Source: Isoetes taiwanensis
Lineage: Eukaryota; Streptophyta; Lycopodiopsida; Isoetales; Isoetaceae
Assembly (NCBI GenBank): GCA_021234155.1
Contig: JAJEKV010000049.1
Location: 6,212,432-6,276,431, forward strand
DNA length: 64,000 nucleotides
Reading direction: 5' to 3'
Positions 1 to 9,432 of the stretch are shown here, piece after piece. Each line of letters opens with the position of its first letter. The first letter of the stretch is position 1. Position numbers and translations under genes: made by a program. The notes beneath the pieces were generated by a model. That model had not been told where the DNA came from. It ran no database searches and saw only the letters and a list, made by a program, of their open reading frames with translations.

Positions 1-589
1 CGCCCTCTCAGCCTTCACCGGATGCCTTTACAGCTATAGGACCTCATGTCCCAAATATTAATATGGTCGAGGTTCCCTCCGGGTCGGATGAGGAGGGAGA
101 GGATTTATATCATAATCCTGCTCATTTGAAGGAAGAGCAGCAAGAACTCAAGGAAGAAGAAGTCCCTATGGACTTGGACAAGGAGGTGGCCACGTCAGAG
201 ACCCCGCAAGGGAAGGTATTGGGAAACCACCTTACTCGCTTCTTCTTATCAGCTTTTCGGCAGGGGCAAGTTCTTTTTATAGCCCGAGACTTAGGGCCGG
301 AGGCCGAAGCTTCATGGTGGACCCCCCGTGCTCTTTCCACATTGGCCGGGCACAAGAAGCTTCCCTATCGTACATTCACTTACTCGTACGACGGGATCTT
401 GTCCTGACGGCCTTGGGACAGGATATTGCACTCTAGATGAGTATAAAACTCCTTACGGCAGCCCCATTGGCTGTTGCCTATCCGCCAGAGGTTGCCTCCA
501 TTGCGGCTGCCACAATAGACCCAGGGGTGACTCTGCTACGACATCGACCGCCGCCACCACCTCCTCGGCCTACGGATGTTCTTAGATAA
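1..589 (+). pseudogene. Ty3 copy A: extra upstream ORF (ORFX1), C-terminal part
   Basis: This is an open frame from the window edge with no recognised domain. It matches, block by block, the minus-strand ORF at 11885-13274 in copy B. Shared blocks are an acidic stretch (about 90-200), the peptide RFFLSAFRQG (about 235-265), LAGHKK (about 340-357) and a proline-rich tail ending near 589. The frame shifts near 385 and an in-frame TAG follows in the tail, so this copy is broken. It lies upstream of gag in the same direction, inside what should be the element's leader. The start of the protein lies left of the window. Function is unknown. The two-copy match shows it belongs to the retrotransposon family and is not a chance ORF. 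Confidence 0.6.
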
Positions 590-814
590 TTGTATTACGC
601 ATTTTATATTGCGTATAGTTGTAAAATTTTAGTTTGGCATTTTCTTTAGCCATTTTATAGTTATGATGTATTATCTTCGTATCAATTATGACTATTGTAT
701 CAATGAATACAATTAAAAAAATTGTTCTCTTCCATGATGCGTTCTTCTATCTATTGGAGTTTAGAGTATAACAAAATTGTTCAATGTTCCATATTCATTT
801 CTATCGTCTTGCAG
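590..814 (+). other. Putative intron or spacer between ORFX1 and ORFX2, copy A
   Basis: This AT-rich spacer ends in a pyrimidine-rich tract followed by TTGCAG (AG at 813-814). The equivalent spacer in copy B (11661-11884, minus strand) also ends in TTGCAG at the same place, and recognisable coding similarity starts just after it. That fits a 3' splice site. I could not find a conserved donor near the end of ORFX1. The donor may lie much further upstream, or the spacer may not be an intron. Confidence 0.4.
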
Positions 815-1275
815 GCGAGGCACTCGAAGAATATGAAGAAAGAATTACTAATCAGATAAGGAGGGATGATCCAGGGCCGCCCGACCAGGATTATGGCCAA
901 AGGTATGGGGAGTACCCGGAATGGGACGAAGGTTACGAGGTAGGGGAACTCGCACCACCAAGGGAGCCCTATGATCCAGCCAAAGGGATGGAGGTAATTA
1001 ACATTCTCAGAGAACGGGCCTTCGAGGACCTAAAGCAAACTCTTCGCCGCACGTGGGACTATTGGGACATGTCAAGGCACGAAGCTTTCGAGGATGCCAA
1101 CGATCACTTGTGGCAGATCTTCTACGCATTAAGGAGGCTCTTTAATCTCTTTATCATTAGCCCAACGCTAGATTACCAACCTGTTATCGTCCAGGCCTGG
1201 GCACGTTACAAGCTCGTTAGGGATGTACGTGAAAGTGTTCGCTATTCAATCTTGTACCCATTTGCGAACCCCTAG
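815..1275 (+). CDS. Ty3 copy A: conserved extra ORF (ORFX2), unknown function
   Basis: About 153 codons are open from a probable acceptor AG at 813-814 to a TAG at 1273-1275. Upstream the frame stays open to an ATG at 784, but that ATG is not conserved in copy B, so I prefer the splice-site start. The protein has an acidic N-terminal third with RDDPGP and YGQRYGEYPE, then a basic, aromatic helical part with RRTWDYWDM, NDHLWQIFYALRR and a C-terminus ending ILYPFANP. Copy B (11197-11660, minus) is about four-fifths identical by eye, with changes mostly conservative. I do not recognise a family. It sits between ORFX1 and gag. Confidence 0.6.
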
Positions 1276-1534
1276 GCCCGGTCCCCTCAGTTTTGTTCTT
1301 TTGATGTTATATGTGAGTTGAATTTAAAATGTCCAATGTATAATACCTCTTCTTGTATTATGTCTTTATATTAACTTCTGTCACGATCAATGTACTCAAC
1401 ATTAATGTAATGACTGTTTTCACCTGTAATAAGGATCTTTGCCATTGTACTTTTTCTTGTATTCTCTCTCTAACCTATCCAAAATGGTATTTTTGTGAGA
1501 CTTTATGTCATTATAATTCTGCTTATACCTTTTT
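1276..1534 (+). other. Spacer between ORFX2 and gag, copy A
   Basis: This AT-rich spacer is alignable with 10947-11196 of copy B. It ends just before ATGCTCGATATAG, and because that string is kept in both copies the AG could be a second 3' splice site instead of part of gag codons. No coding potential is seen. Confidence 0.3.
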
Positions 1535-2654
1535 ATGCTCGATATAGACGGTGAACGTAACGCCGCCTGGCAGACACCCTCAAATGCCAGTAAATGCCAG
1601 TAGACTAACACCTGAACAGAAACTTGTGTTAATGAAGAGACAATTAGGCGAGTTACAAGCTTATGTGTTGCACGCCAATCCACCACAGCATATACAAGAA
1701 GACGGACCGGAGTTACCTCCGCTACCCCCAAGTCCACCTCCACAACAGCCAGCTGTACCTGAGACCAGCCCTGTACCTGCACAGAGGAGGCCCCATTCTA
1801 AATGTCGTCGGAGTTCCTCTAAAGATAGTGCCACCTCCTCACAATCAGCCACTTCTGTGTCCTCTGAGTCGTCGGTATCATCTGGTGACCATGCAAAGCG
1901 CCGGGACAAGGAGTACCGTAAAACAGTTGACACGGCCATAACCAGTATATGGAAAAATAGGAAACTGGCCCAGTTTGATGGGAAATCTAGAGGCGGACTG
2001 AATGCAGAGTCCTGGTTGGACGAAATGAAGGAGTTTGGGAAATCCTATGGCATGACAGAAAAGGATACAGGAAAGGTTGCCACCACAAACCTTACAGGAG
2101 CTGCCCGTATTTGGTGGAAGGGCTATGCCAGAGCCAAGCATCTGGACAGAAGCAGGTGCAAGTTCAAAAAGTTTGCCAAAGCTTTTAAGTCGCATTATGT
2201 GCCTCGTGTGCACAAATGCCAACAAATTCAGACCTTCTACAGGTTAGAGCAGAAGGGTGTGTCCGTTCAAGCCTACAATGATGAATTTATGCGCTTGAGG
2301 CTGTATGTACCAGGTATGAATGAAAAGAGAGCGGTGGAGGGCTACATTAAAGGGTTGGCCCCATCAATTAAACGAATGGTTAAAGCCATAGACCCAAAAT
2401 CAGTTGCAGAGGCTGAGGCTAAGGCATTGAGCCTCGAAGAGGACACACCAAGGAACCAGTATCCGCGTCCTGCTCCTTACTCGCAGCCACGGCCGTCCAC
2501 ACCTTACAAACCCCGCTCCCCAAGTCCGGGGCCCTCCCAGCAGAACTCTTACGGCCGCCAGGAAAAGAAAGTCACCTTCAGCACGGTCGATAAACCGAAC
2601 AGTGTCGGTAAGGAAGTTCGGAACCTTTTACAGTCTTCTGAAATGCACCTCTGA
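1535..2654 (+). pseudogene. gag: Ty3 copy A: gag, truncated and fused to the 3' region
   Basis: Capsid/nucleocapsid precursor of a Ty3/Gypsy element. The ATG at 1535, equivalent to the copy B start, is followed by a small insertion (about 1590-1600) that shifts frame, so the open frame runs from 1551. A Pro/Ser-rich region (about 1690-1890) precedes a typical plant retrotransposon gag domain with the tryptophan motif ARIWWKG, HYVPR, QTFYRLEQ and AVEGYIKGL. The frame ends at 2654 shortly after KEVRNLLQS. Copy B continues from this point into a zinc knuckle, protease and pol. Copy A jumps directly to sequence next to the PPT, so zinc knuckle, protease, RT and integrase are all missing. Confidence 0.85.
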
Positions 2655-2806
2655 AGGTAATCATCTGAAATGCACTTCGGTGCTTAAACTGTTCTAAACT
2701 TTAAAGTTTTTAATATATTACCTTCGAAAGTAAGAAATTACCTTCCTTCATAATGTCATGTCCTATATTTGTAACTAACCCTAATGCTGAGGACAGCATT
2801 AATTCT
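2655..2806 (+). other. Ty3 copy A: 3' untranslated remnant after pol deletion
   Basis: Contains the same AT-rich 3' segment (TTTTTAATATATTACCTTCG near 2706-2727) seen on the minus strand of copy B at about 5800-5870. The deletion junction with gag is near 2635-2655, where a short GAAATGCAC string occurs twice about 30 bp apart. That fits deletion between short direct repeats. Confidence 0.6.
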
Positions 2807-2819
2807 AAGGAGGGGAGAA
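2807..2819 (+). promoter_or_regulatory. Polypurine tract of Ty3 copy A
   Basis: AAGGAGGGGAGAA lies directly in front of the LTR start TGTGACG. The same tract appears on the minus strand of copy B next to its 3' LTR. It is the expected plus-strand DNA primer site of an LTR retrotransposon. Confidence 0.85.
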
Positions 2820-3175
2820 TGTGACGTTCCAAGTATGTATACGGTATACGTATAAATACATTGACACGTCACCCAGTATAGATACGCTATCATGGGGTAT
2901 GGTAACCTAGGGGGTTGACCAAAAAGGGATTAAATATCCTATTTAATCCTTAAGGATAATAACCTATAATTAAGGAATTAATAATTAAGAAGGATAATTA
3001 AAATTATGGTTTGGGAAGGCGCCACCTAGCCAAACTCGATTGGCCAGCATGGTGAATACTAATTGGAACCATTAAGGTGGATCACCACCCCCATATCAAC
3101 CATAATCGACCCAGCAGAGCACCCAAGGAGCAGTTGAGCGCCCAAGGACTGTTGCTGACTCCCCCAAATCGTTGA
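2820..3175 (+). repeat. Truncated 3' LTR of Ty3 copy A
   Basis: Begins TGTGACGTTCC and follows the reverse complement of the copy B LTRs closely to about 3118, including the GGTATACGTATAAATAC string, the AT-rich AATTAAGGAATTAAT part and the CACCACCCCCATATCAACC part. After that the match fades and the last 1.2 kb of the LTR is absent. An open PLE reading frame begins around 3176. Confidence 0.8.
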
Positions 3176-4109
3176 ACACTCTACATATTTGGGGTAGATA
3201 AAGCTACTAACAATCCTGCATTCCTATGCCCTGAGCACGCTAGGGAAATGGCCTTCAAAAGGCTCAATAGCCATGACTTTTTGCTCCTATCTTGTAGACA
3301 CAAGGAAATCCAAGTCAAGATCAAAGAAGAAATAGGAGACATTTTGGGCTACAGTAGCTTTGAGTCCGAAAAGTTACCATATCTGTTGGGTGTGTATAAG
3401 GCACATAAAAAGGACTATAGATGGATTACGAATGCCCATAACACCATTTATACTGAAATATCACAAGTAGTCACTGCTGGGCTTAATGACATTCTGATAA
3501 ATTGGCCTGATATTGCCAAAATGCTCAGTGCAAGCATACATACTATGTTTCCCGGTAAAGTTAACACATGCTGGGTCGTTAACTCAATTTATGATGTTGT
3601 CATAAATCTGCCACCGAAAATTCACGAAATCTTTGTTGCTGACATTACCAGATGCTATGAGAATATCCCACTGTTAGGAGATACTGGCATCTGTAGGATC
3701 ATTGAAATGGTGATCAATGCGGCCTGGAAATGGCAAAAAAGCATTCACCATAAGAATGAATTGTGGTTTAAGAATACCCCTAATGGGTTTGCTGCTAAAT
3801 GGTTCAAAATGGAACCTAAAGGCAAATGTTGGATCAAATGGAGCAACACACGTTTATCAAAGCCAATCACTGGCTGATATCCAACTGCTTTTTTGCAATG
3901 GGTAACTATACGTGGCAGCAGATCTGTGGAATCCCTATGGGATTTGCATGCAGCCCAAGCTGGTGCAATTTATACTTGGCCTGGTTCGAAGTATGTTTCA
4001 TTAAAAAATTGGCTATTAATGGCAGATTCCATGAGATCAGTTTATTCAAGCATGCGTATAGGTACATTAATGACCTACTCGTTATTAACTGCCCAATAAT
4101 TAGGGATTT
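3176..4109 (+). pseudogene. Penelope-like element reverse transcriptase, N-terminal part
   Basis: Reverse transcriptase of the Penelope-like class, split by a Ty3 insertion. The frame is open from 3176, upstream of the ATG at 3248, so the 5' end is truncated. Visible are DKATNN (fingers), a KAHKKDYRWITNA segment, motif A FVADITRCYENIP with its Asp, motif B GIPMGFACSP followed by NLYL, and motif C at about 4056-4075, which reads Y-I-N-D where the family has two adjacent Asp. A one-frame shift near 3840 divides the ORF (stop at 3877; the second frame continues to 4109). The combination of CYENIP and GIPMG..SP..NLYL is what separates PLEs from LINE and LTR reverse transcriptases. No GIY-YIG endonuclease is seen. 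The downstream half is at 17651-18043. Confidence 0.75.
4105..4109. repeat. Target-site duplication GATTT, left copy
   Basis: GATTT directly precedes the left LTR of copy B. The same GATTT directly follows the right LTR at 17651-17655. Five base pairs is the usual Ty3 integrase duplication, so the 13.5 kb element is one intact insertion event. Confidence 0.9.
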
Positions 4110-5711
4110 TATGACGCTCCCTGAACATATACGACACTCGGACGTATATATACGAGAACTTTCCCCTCCCATGGCGACCGACTCCCCTTGAGCAGGGCCG
4201 TCTAACTCGGGCCATCTATAAGAAGATGTTCAAGTGAAGGACACAGAGGGGTCATTCGGTCCACGCCTTCAATGGGGCTCCTACGTCGCGGAAGCATGAA
4301 TACAAGGTTAGCACACAACATAATCATATCATAATTTACCACCACGAGGGGTGGCAGATCCATCCAAGTGACAACAGCAAAGAATATGCATTTAATACCA
4401 AGGAAAACACCCAAACCCATGGTTCTACCCCGGCTCAAACTCCAGTGAGGATCGACTGACGGCTAGGTCTCAAGAGATCAGCAGACCGAATCTTGGCATG
4501 GCGTTGGCTGGCATAGAACATCGGCTAGGGTTGTCCACTCCATCCGCCCCTCCTGTGCACACTTTGCAGATGAGTCCATCATGCTATGGTGTCACTATAG
4601 CCTTCCGGACACGCAGACTCAAGGTATCGCCCTTCGAGCCTACTACAGGGTTCATGAAGCCCCGTCCGATGAGGCAGGTCGGGGGTGAAGGCCCCCTCCG
4701 TGATCACAAAGGGTTCCATGGGTGAGCTAGAGAATACGTGCCGCATCGGCGACCCCATCCGCACCCAACTTACTCACCCTAAATCTACTCAAAGTGCAAG
4801 ATGCTCCATATGGATCACACCTCTACACCCAGGGAGTGTCAGACCCATACCCGGCCCTCTACGTGACCTGGTTATCGCCTAGCCCCATCAGGGAGTCTCG
4901 TGAGCCTTTTATGTTCATGCAAGACCCCACCCCCACTTCACCACTTCGTCCCTTATTTGGTGCTAAGCAATTCCATAGCATCCACGACTCGGTGGTCTCT
5001 TGTGCACAGGCCGCATATAATGGGAAGTACATGGATCAACCTAGGAGTATACTACCAATCATGGCTCAGAGGTCTCTTCCCCCCTTTATTTCCCCCATTT
5101 CCAGAGTAATACTACGCAAAGAACTATCAATCCATCCTTTAAGAGCAAGACCAGAATCAGAAATAAAGAGAACTCACCTTTACAATCAAGGGTTAGTTCC
5201 TACAAGTAAAGCACAGAGAGAACAGACGAAACAACACAAAAAGTGCCCAACAGGGGCGCTACCCTAGAACTCTCAAGCTATACTAACCACCCACCCGAGT
5301 TCCTGCTGGATCCGTTGTCGTTGGGTGCTTCCATCTTCCTGGAACTTGGTGCTCAGCTCTGGTTACACGGGTATAAGTGCTTGGCAAAGGTGGCGCTCAA
5401 CTTGGCAAAGGTAGGCGCTCAGCTCCTCTTGGTCGATTATGGTTGATAAGGGGGTGGTGATCCACCTTGATGGTTCCAATTAGTATTCACCATGCTGGCC
5501 AATCGAATTTGGCCAGGTGGCGCCTTCCCAAACCATAATTAGCTTAATTATCCTTCTTAAATATTAATTCCTTAATTATAGGTTATTATCCTTAATGATT
5601 AAATTAGTTAGGTCAACCCCCTAGGTTACCATACCCCATGGTGGCGTATCTATACTGGGTGACGTGTCAATATATTTATACGTATACCGTATAAATACTT
5701 GGAACGTCACG
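4110..5711 (-). repeat. 3' LTR of Ty3 copy B (left)
   Basis: 1,602 bp. On the element strand it begins TGTGACGTTCC-like (end at 5711, where one base has mutated) and ends in a decayed copy of GGAGTGTCACA (now TATGAC at 4110 on the plus strand). It matches 16026-17650 along its full length. It contains a short internal tandem near 5378-5420 (TTGGCAAAGGT... twice). Open frames inside it are not genes. Confidence 0.92.
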
Positions 5712-5724
5712 TTCTCCCCTCCTT
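5712..5724 (-). promoter_or_regulatory. Polypurine tract of Ty3 copy B
   Basis: Minus-strand AAGGAGGGGAGAA immediately before the 3' LTR, identical to the tract in copy A. It is the site for priming plus-strand DNA synthesis. Confidence 0.85.
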
Positions 5725-6310
5725 AGAATTAATGCTGTTCTCAGCATTGGGGTTAGATAGAAATATAGGAATTCACATTATGAAGGGAGGTAATTCCTTA
5801 TTTCCGAAGGTAATATATTAAAAACTTTAAGGTTTAAAACAGTTTAAGCACCGAGGTGCATTTCTCATGCTTATCATAAGCAAAAAGTTCAAGGACCGAA
5901 ATCCAATATCAACATCAGAGTAACAACAAAACAAGACGTGTATACAAAATAAAACTGAAGGAATCGGGGTATCAGGAACCCTCTAACATGGGCAGGTCAT
6001 GAACTGTTCACTGGCCTGCACATGTCAGTGTATCAGTATATATAAATAATATAAATAGATTGTGGTTGAAGGGACCACCCCCTATAATATATAAAAGAAA
6101 ACCCTATCTACAAGGGAACCTATCATATGTATGGTTTGCAATTCATTGCAGCATAGGGAATGGTGAAGTTCCCATTGTAGCCGAGATGAACGCGACCTAT
6201 CAACTATATGCTCCAAGCAATTCGTGGTCATGTCAACATCAACAGTACACCACGTCCTAGAGAACACAAAGGTGATCTCATCATCGGTACCCTTATTATT
6301 TACGATGCAT
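5725..6310 (-). other. 3' untranslated region of Ty3 copy B
   Basis: Lies between the chromodomain ORF and the PPT. The part at 5800-5880 aligns with copy A's 2655-2806. No credible coding potential is seen; short open frames here are chance. Confidence 0.6.
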
Positions 6311-6931
6311 CTACCCCTCTAGAGCGGTATTGTCGGCAATCAAGCTTCCACGCTTACCGCTGGGTGCGGGGTTGATAGCATCATTGATGGTGCAGCCTTG
6401 AGATTCGCGCATGAAGTCTGGATAGTGCTTCTCAAGTTCTGTTTCCATTACCCACGTAGCATCCTCAACTGGCAAGTGTTTCCACTTGACCAGGTATTGC
6501 AGCAGTTGGGTCCTCCTGGTCTGCTTATATGCTCGATCAAGAAGAGCTTCAGGCACTATATCTAATTGCTCTTCTGTCATTTCAAGTAGGGTGGGTGTAT
6601 CCAAGATCTCCTCTGGATCTGGGGTGTGCTGCTTTAGAAGACTCACATGGAAGACCTTGTGGATCTTCAAGCGGGGTGGCAATTCCAGGCGATATGCCCG
6701 TTCCCCAACACGTTCAGTGATCTTGAACGGCCCAGCCCATCTGGGTGCCAACTTCTTGCAGTTACCAATTTTAAGCTTGGCTTGTTTTACCTTAATCTTA
6801 AGCCAAACTGATTCGCCCACCTGGAAGACGCGTGGGGTTCTGTGCTTATCGGCTACACTCTTCTGACGACTGCGTGCAGCTAATAAGTAACCACGAACTT
6901 CGTCGACCAAAGCTTGCATTTCCAAGAGGAG
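6311..6931 (-). pseudogene. pol: Ty3 copy B pol: integrase C-terminus and chromodomain
   Basis: End of the Pol polyprotein. The first part has the GPY/F-like integrase end (APRWAGPFKITERVG, then AYRLELPP and HKVFHVSLLK). The second part, about 120 residues further, is a chromodomain: YLVKWKHLP, then DATWVMETELEKHYPDF. Chromodomains of this group are known to steer integration toward particular chromatin marks. An in-frame TAA just upstream (near 6930) separates it from the integrase core; in the family the codon is probably CAA. The ORF ends at 6311 with an unremarkable tail. Confidence 0.85.
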
Positions 6932-7198
6932 TTATTGAGAAACCTCCACTTTAGAAATGGGGTTATGCCATGTGTCTAGAGTAAGACATTGATAACCATG
7001 ATTTATCGTAAAGGGAGACATTCTGGAAGATTCCTGTTTCATACTGTTATAGGCAAACTCGACCAGATAAATATAGTCAGCCCATTGGGATTGATTACTC
7101 CACACATAACTCCGTAGCATATCCTCTATAATGCGATTGGTACGCTCTGTCTGACCATCCATCTGAGGATGATATGCCGTACTCATAGCAAGCTTGGT
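6932..7198 (-). pseudogene. pol: Ty3 copy B pol: integrase core, second half
   Basis: Continues the integrase catalytic core: MSTAYHPQMDGQTERTN contains the Glu of the D,D-35-E triad, spaced 35 residues from the second Asp (VSDRD) in the preceding ORF. A TAG at about 7199-7201, where the family has TGG (Trp), separates the two. The rest (IIEDMLRSYV, then ADYIYLVEFAYN) is typical of plant Ty3 integrases. It ends at the TAA near 6930. Confidence 0.85.
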
Positions 7199-7993
7199 CT
7201 AGATGGTGGCAAAGAAATCTTTCCAGAAGGCACTTATGAATTTGGGATCCCTGTCGGATACAATAACTCGTGGCATTCCGTGCAGTCGGAAGATCTCCTT
7301 TGCAAATAGCAGAGCGGTATCGAAGGCTGTATCCGTGGTATGACATGGCAAGAAATAAGCCATTTTCGACAATTTGTCGACCACTACCATCAATGCATCA
7401 TATCCACGGAGAGTACGTGGAAGGCCCACAATAAAATCCATGGTTATCACTTCCCAACTGGAGCGGATCTTAAAGTAGGTCTTCATAAAACCCGCATGTC
7501 CAGCTATAGGGCTGTTGTGTGTGTCATGGAGAATTATTTTACGTACTCCTGAAGTGTCAGGTACACACAACTTATCCTTGTAATATAACAAGTTGCCTTC
7601 TTTCTTATAGGAGCAGAAAGCTTCGCGTTCTTTATCTGTGCATGCCTCCTTAGCCAAGCTATCCCACACATCACGGAATTCAGGATATGTGGCCAAGGTC
7701 TGTTCAATCTGTTTTCCAAACTCACTGGAGAGTATGGAAATTGCATTACAATGGGTTCGGGTTACCAAGGGATGGCGTGACAACGCATCCGCAACCACAT
7801 TGTGCTTCCCAGGCTTATACATAATCTCAAAGTCATATTCCTCGAGAAATTCCATCCATCTTCTCTGACGGAGATTGAGATTTGGCTGGGTGGATAAGTA
7901 ACGGAGACTCTGATGATCCGTATCCAGCTGGAATCTTCTACCAAGAAGGTAGTGTCTCCATATGCGCAGAGCACGGACAACGGCTAACAATTC
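7199..7993 (-). pseudogene. pol: Ty3 copy B pol: RNase H and integrase N-terminal/core
   Basis: The first 80 residues are the end of RNase H (DTDHQSLRYL, NLRQRRWMEFL, HNVVADALSR). The integrase follows with its zinc-finger histidines (HDTHNSPIAGHAGF). The sequence then jumps from MKTYFKIRSSW straight to EVITMDFIVGLP, so roughly 60 residues are missing in frame, including both cysteines of the HHCC finger. The first catalytic Asp (TMDFIVG) and second (VSDRD) are present. A TAG at the upstream junction stands where ELLAV-type elements have CAG (Gln). This integrase cannot be functional. Confidence 0.85.
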
Positions 7994-8653
7994 CTAATCA
8001 TGGGTAGGGTATCGCTGCTTAGTTTCATTCATTTTCTTTGAGTCATAGGCAATGACCCTCCCTTCCTGCATTAGGACTCCCCCGGTAGCAATCTTACTGG
8101 CATCCGTTGCTACTAATTTGTCCTTTTCAGGATCGGGCAATGTGAGGACTGATGCTGACGTTAAAGCATCTTTAAGTTGTTGAAAACTTCCCTGGACCTT
8201 TGCTTTCCAATGCTCAATCCAATCCTTCACCTTCTCATGATTTGTAAGATTAGTAAGAGGTGCTGCAATCTTTGCAAAGTCCTTAACAAATTTCCGATAA
8301 TATCCTGCTAATCCTAAGAAACTTCGGACCTCGGAAATATTACCTGGAATAGGCCATTCCCTTACTGCCTCTATCTTTGCCGGATCTGTAGCAATTCCCT
8401 CTGCGGAAATGACATGTCCCAAATAATCCACCTTGGGAGTGGCAAATTTGCATTTGGAGAATTTGACAAAGAGCTGATGACGTCTTAGCTTTTGTAGGGC
8501 CAACCTAAGATGTCTTTTGTGCTCCTCCAGAGTTTTACTATAGATGAGAATGTCGTCAAAGAAAATAACAACAAAATCATCCAAGTATTGTCGGAAGACA
8601 TCATTCATCAATCGCATGAAGGTTGCGGGGGCATTAGTTAATCCAAATGGCAT
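7994..8653 (-). pseudogene. pol: Ty3 copy B pol: reverse transcriptase palm/thumb and RNase H start
   Basis: Contains [12 protein letters not shown] (motif B), [17 protein letters not shown] with the catalytic DD pair intact, [20 protein letters not shown], and the RNase H start [13 protein letters not shown]. Upstream, a deletion of about 13 bp near 8655 removes the residues between RYGH and MPFG and shifts frame. Downstream it ends in a TAG near 7991 that replaces Gln in THD-Q-ELLAV. Length and order are otherwise normal for Ty3 RT. Confidence 0.88.
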
Positions 8654-9432
8654 AAATGCCCATACCTAGTGCGAAAGGCAGATTTATGGATGTCCTCCTC
8701 CTTAATTCTGGTCTGATGATACCCGGAGCATAAGTCAATCTTGGAAAAATACTTGGCCCCTTGCAACTGGTCCATTAGATCGTCTGCCCTAGGCAAAGCA
8801 TACCGATTCTTGATGGTATGTTTATTGATCTGCCTGTAATCAATACACATCTTCAAGGAGCCATCCTTTTTCTTAACAAAAAGGATAGGAGCGCCGAAAG
8901 GCGAAACACTAGGCCGAATGAAACCTAGGTTTATTAATTCCTGAAGTTGCTTCTTAAGCTCTACCAACTCAGGGGGACTCATATGGTACGGGGCCTTACT
9001 GGTAGGCTTAGTACCTGGTTCCAAAGCTATCTCACATTCTACTCCTCTAAAAGGAGGAAGCTTCTGGATCTCATCTGGAAAAAGATCGCTAAATTCTCGG
9101 AGAAGATTGGCAATCCCGTCTGGCAAGGTATCAAATAATTGCTTCTGTTTAGCATCTGACTGAATGAATGCAAGTCTGATAATGCAAAGCAACTTATCTT
9201 TATGTATAGCCTTATCTAACTGCCTGATGGTCATAAACTGCATAATGGGGTTTAAGGAGTCACCTTTAATAGTCACGCGGGCTCCATTAGCTGCGTTGAA
9301 GGTAACCTCTCGTTTCTCGCAGTCTATATTGGCCTTTGCGGATGCCAAGAATTCCATACCAACAATAAGATCGTATTTGCCAATATCCATTATCTCGGCA
9401 CCCAAGGCAACTGGTGCACCTGGCAACTGCAT
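8638..9432 (-). pseudogene. pol: Ty3 copy B pol: protease end and reverse transcriptase N-terminus
   Basis: Begins at the end of the aspartic protease domain ([17 protein letters not shown]). It continues through the linker ([16 protein letters not shown]) into RT fingers and palm: [16 protein letters not shown], then [15 protein letters not shown] and [12 protein letters not shown], which holds the motif A Asp. It overlaps the gag-protease ORF at 9390-9432 in another frame, so a frameshift lies there; whether it is programmed or decay cannot be told from one copy. It ends in the deletion near 8650. Confidence 0.88.

Noticed and set aside
1420-1939. Minus-strand ORFs opposite gag of copy A
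   Set aside because: Shadows of the Pro/Ser-rich gag segment; no independent motif.
4794-5267. 157-codon plus-strand ORF
   Set aside because: Inside the left LTR and the same sequence as the one in the right LTR in a shifted frame; an LTR by-product.
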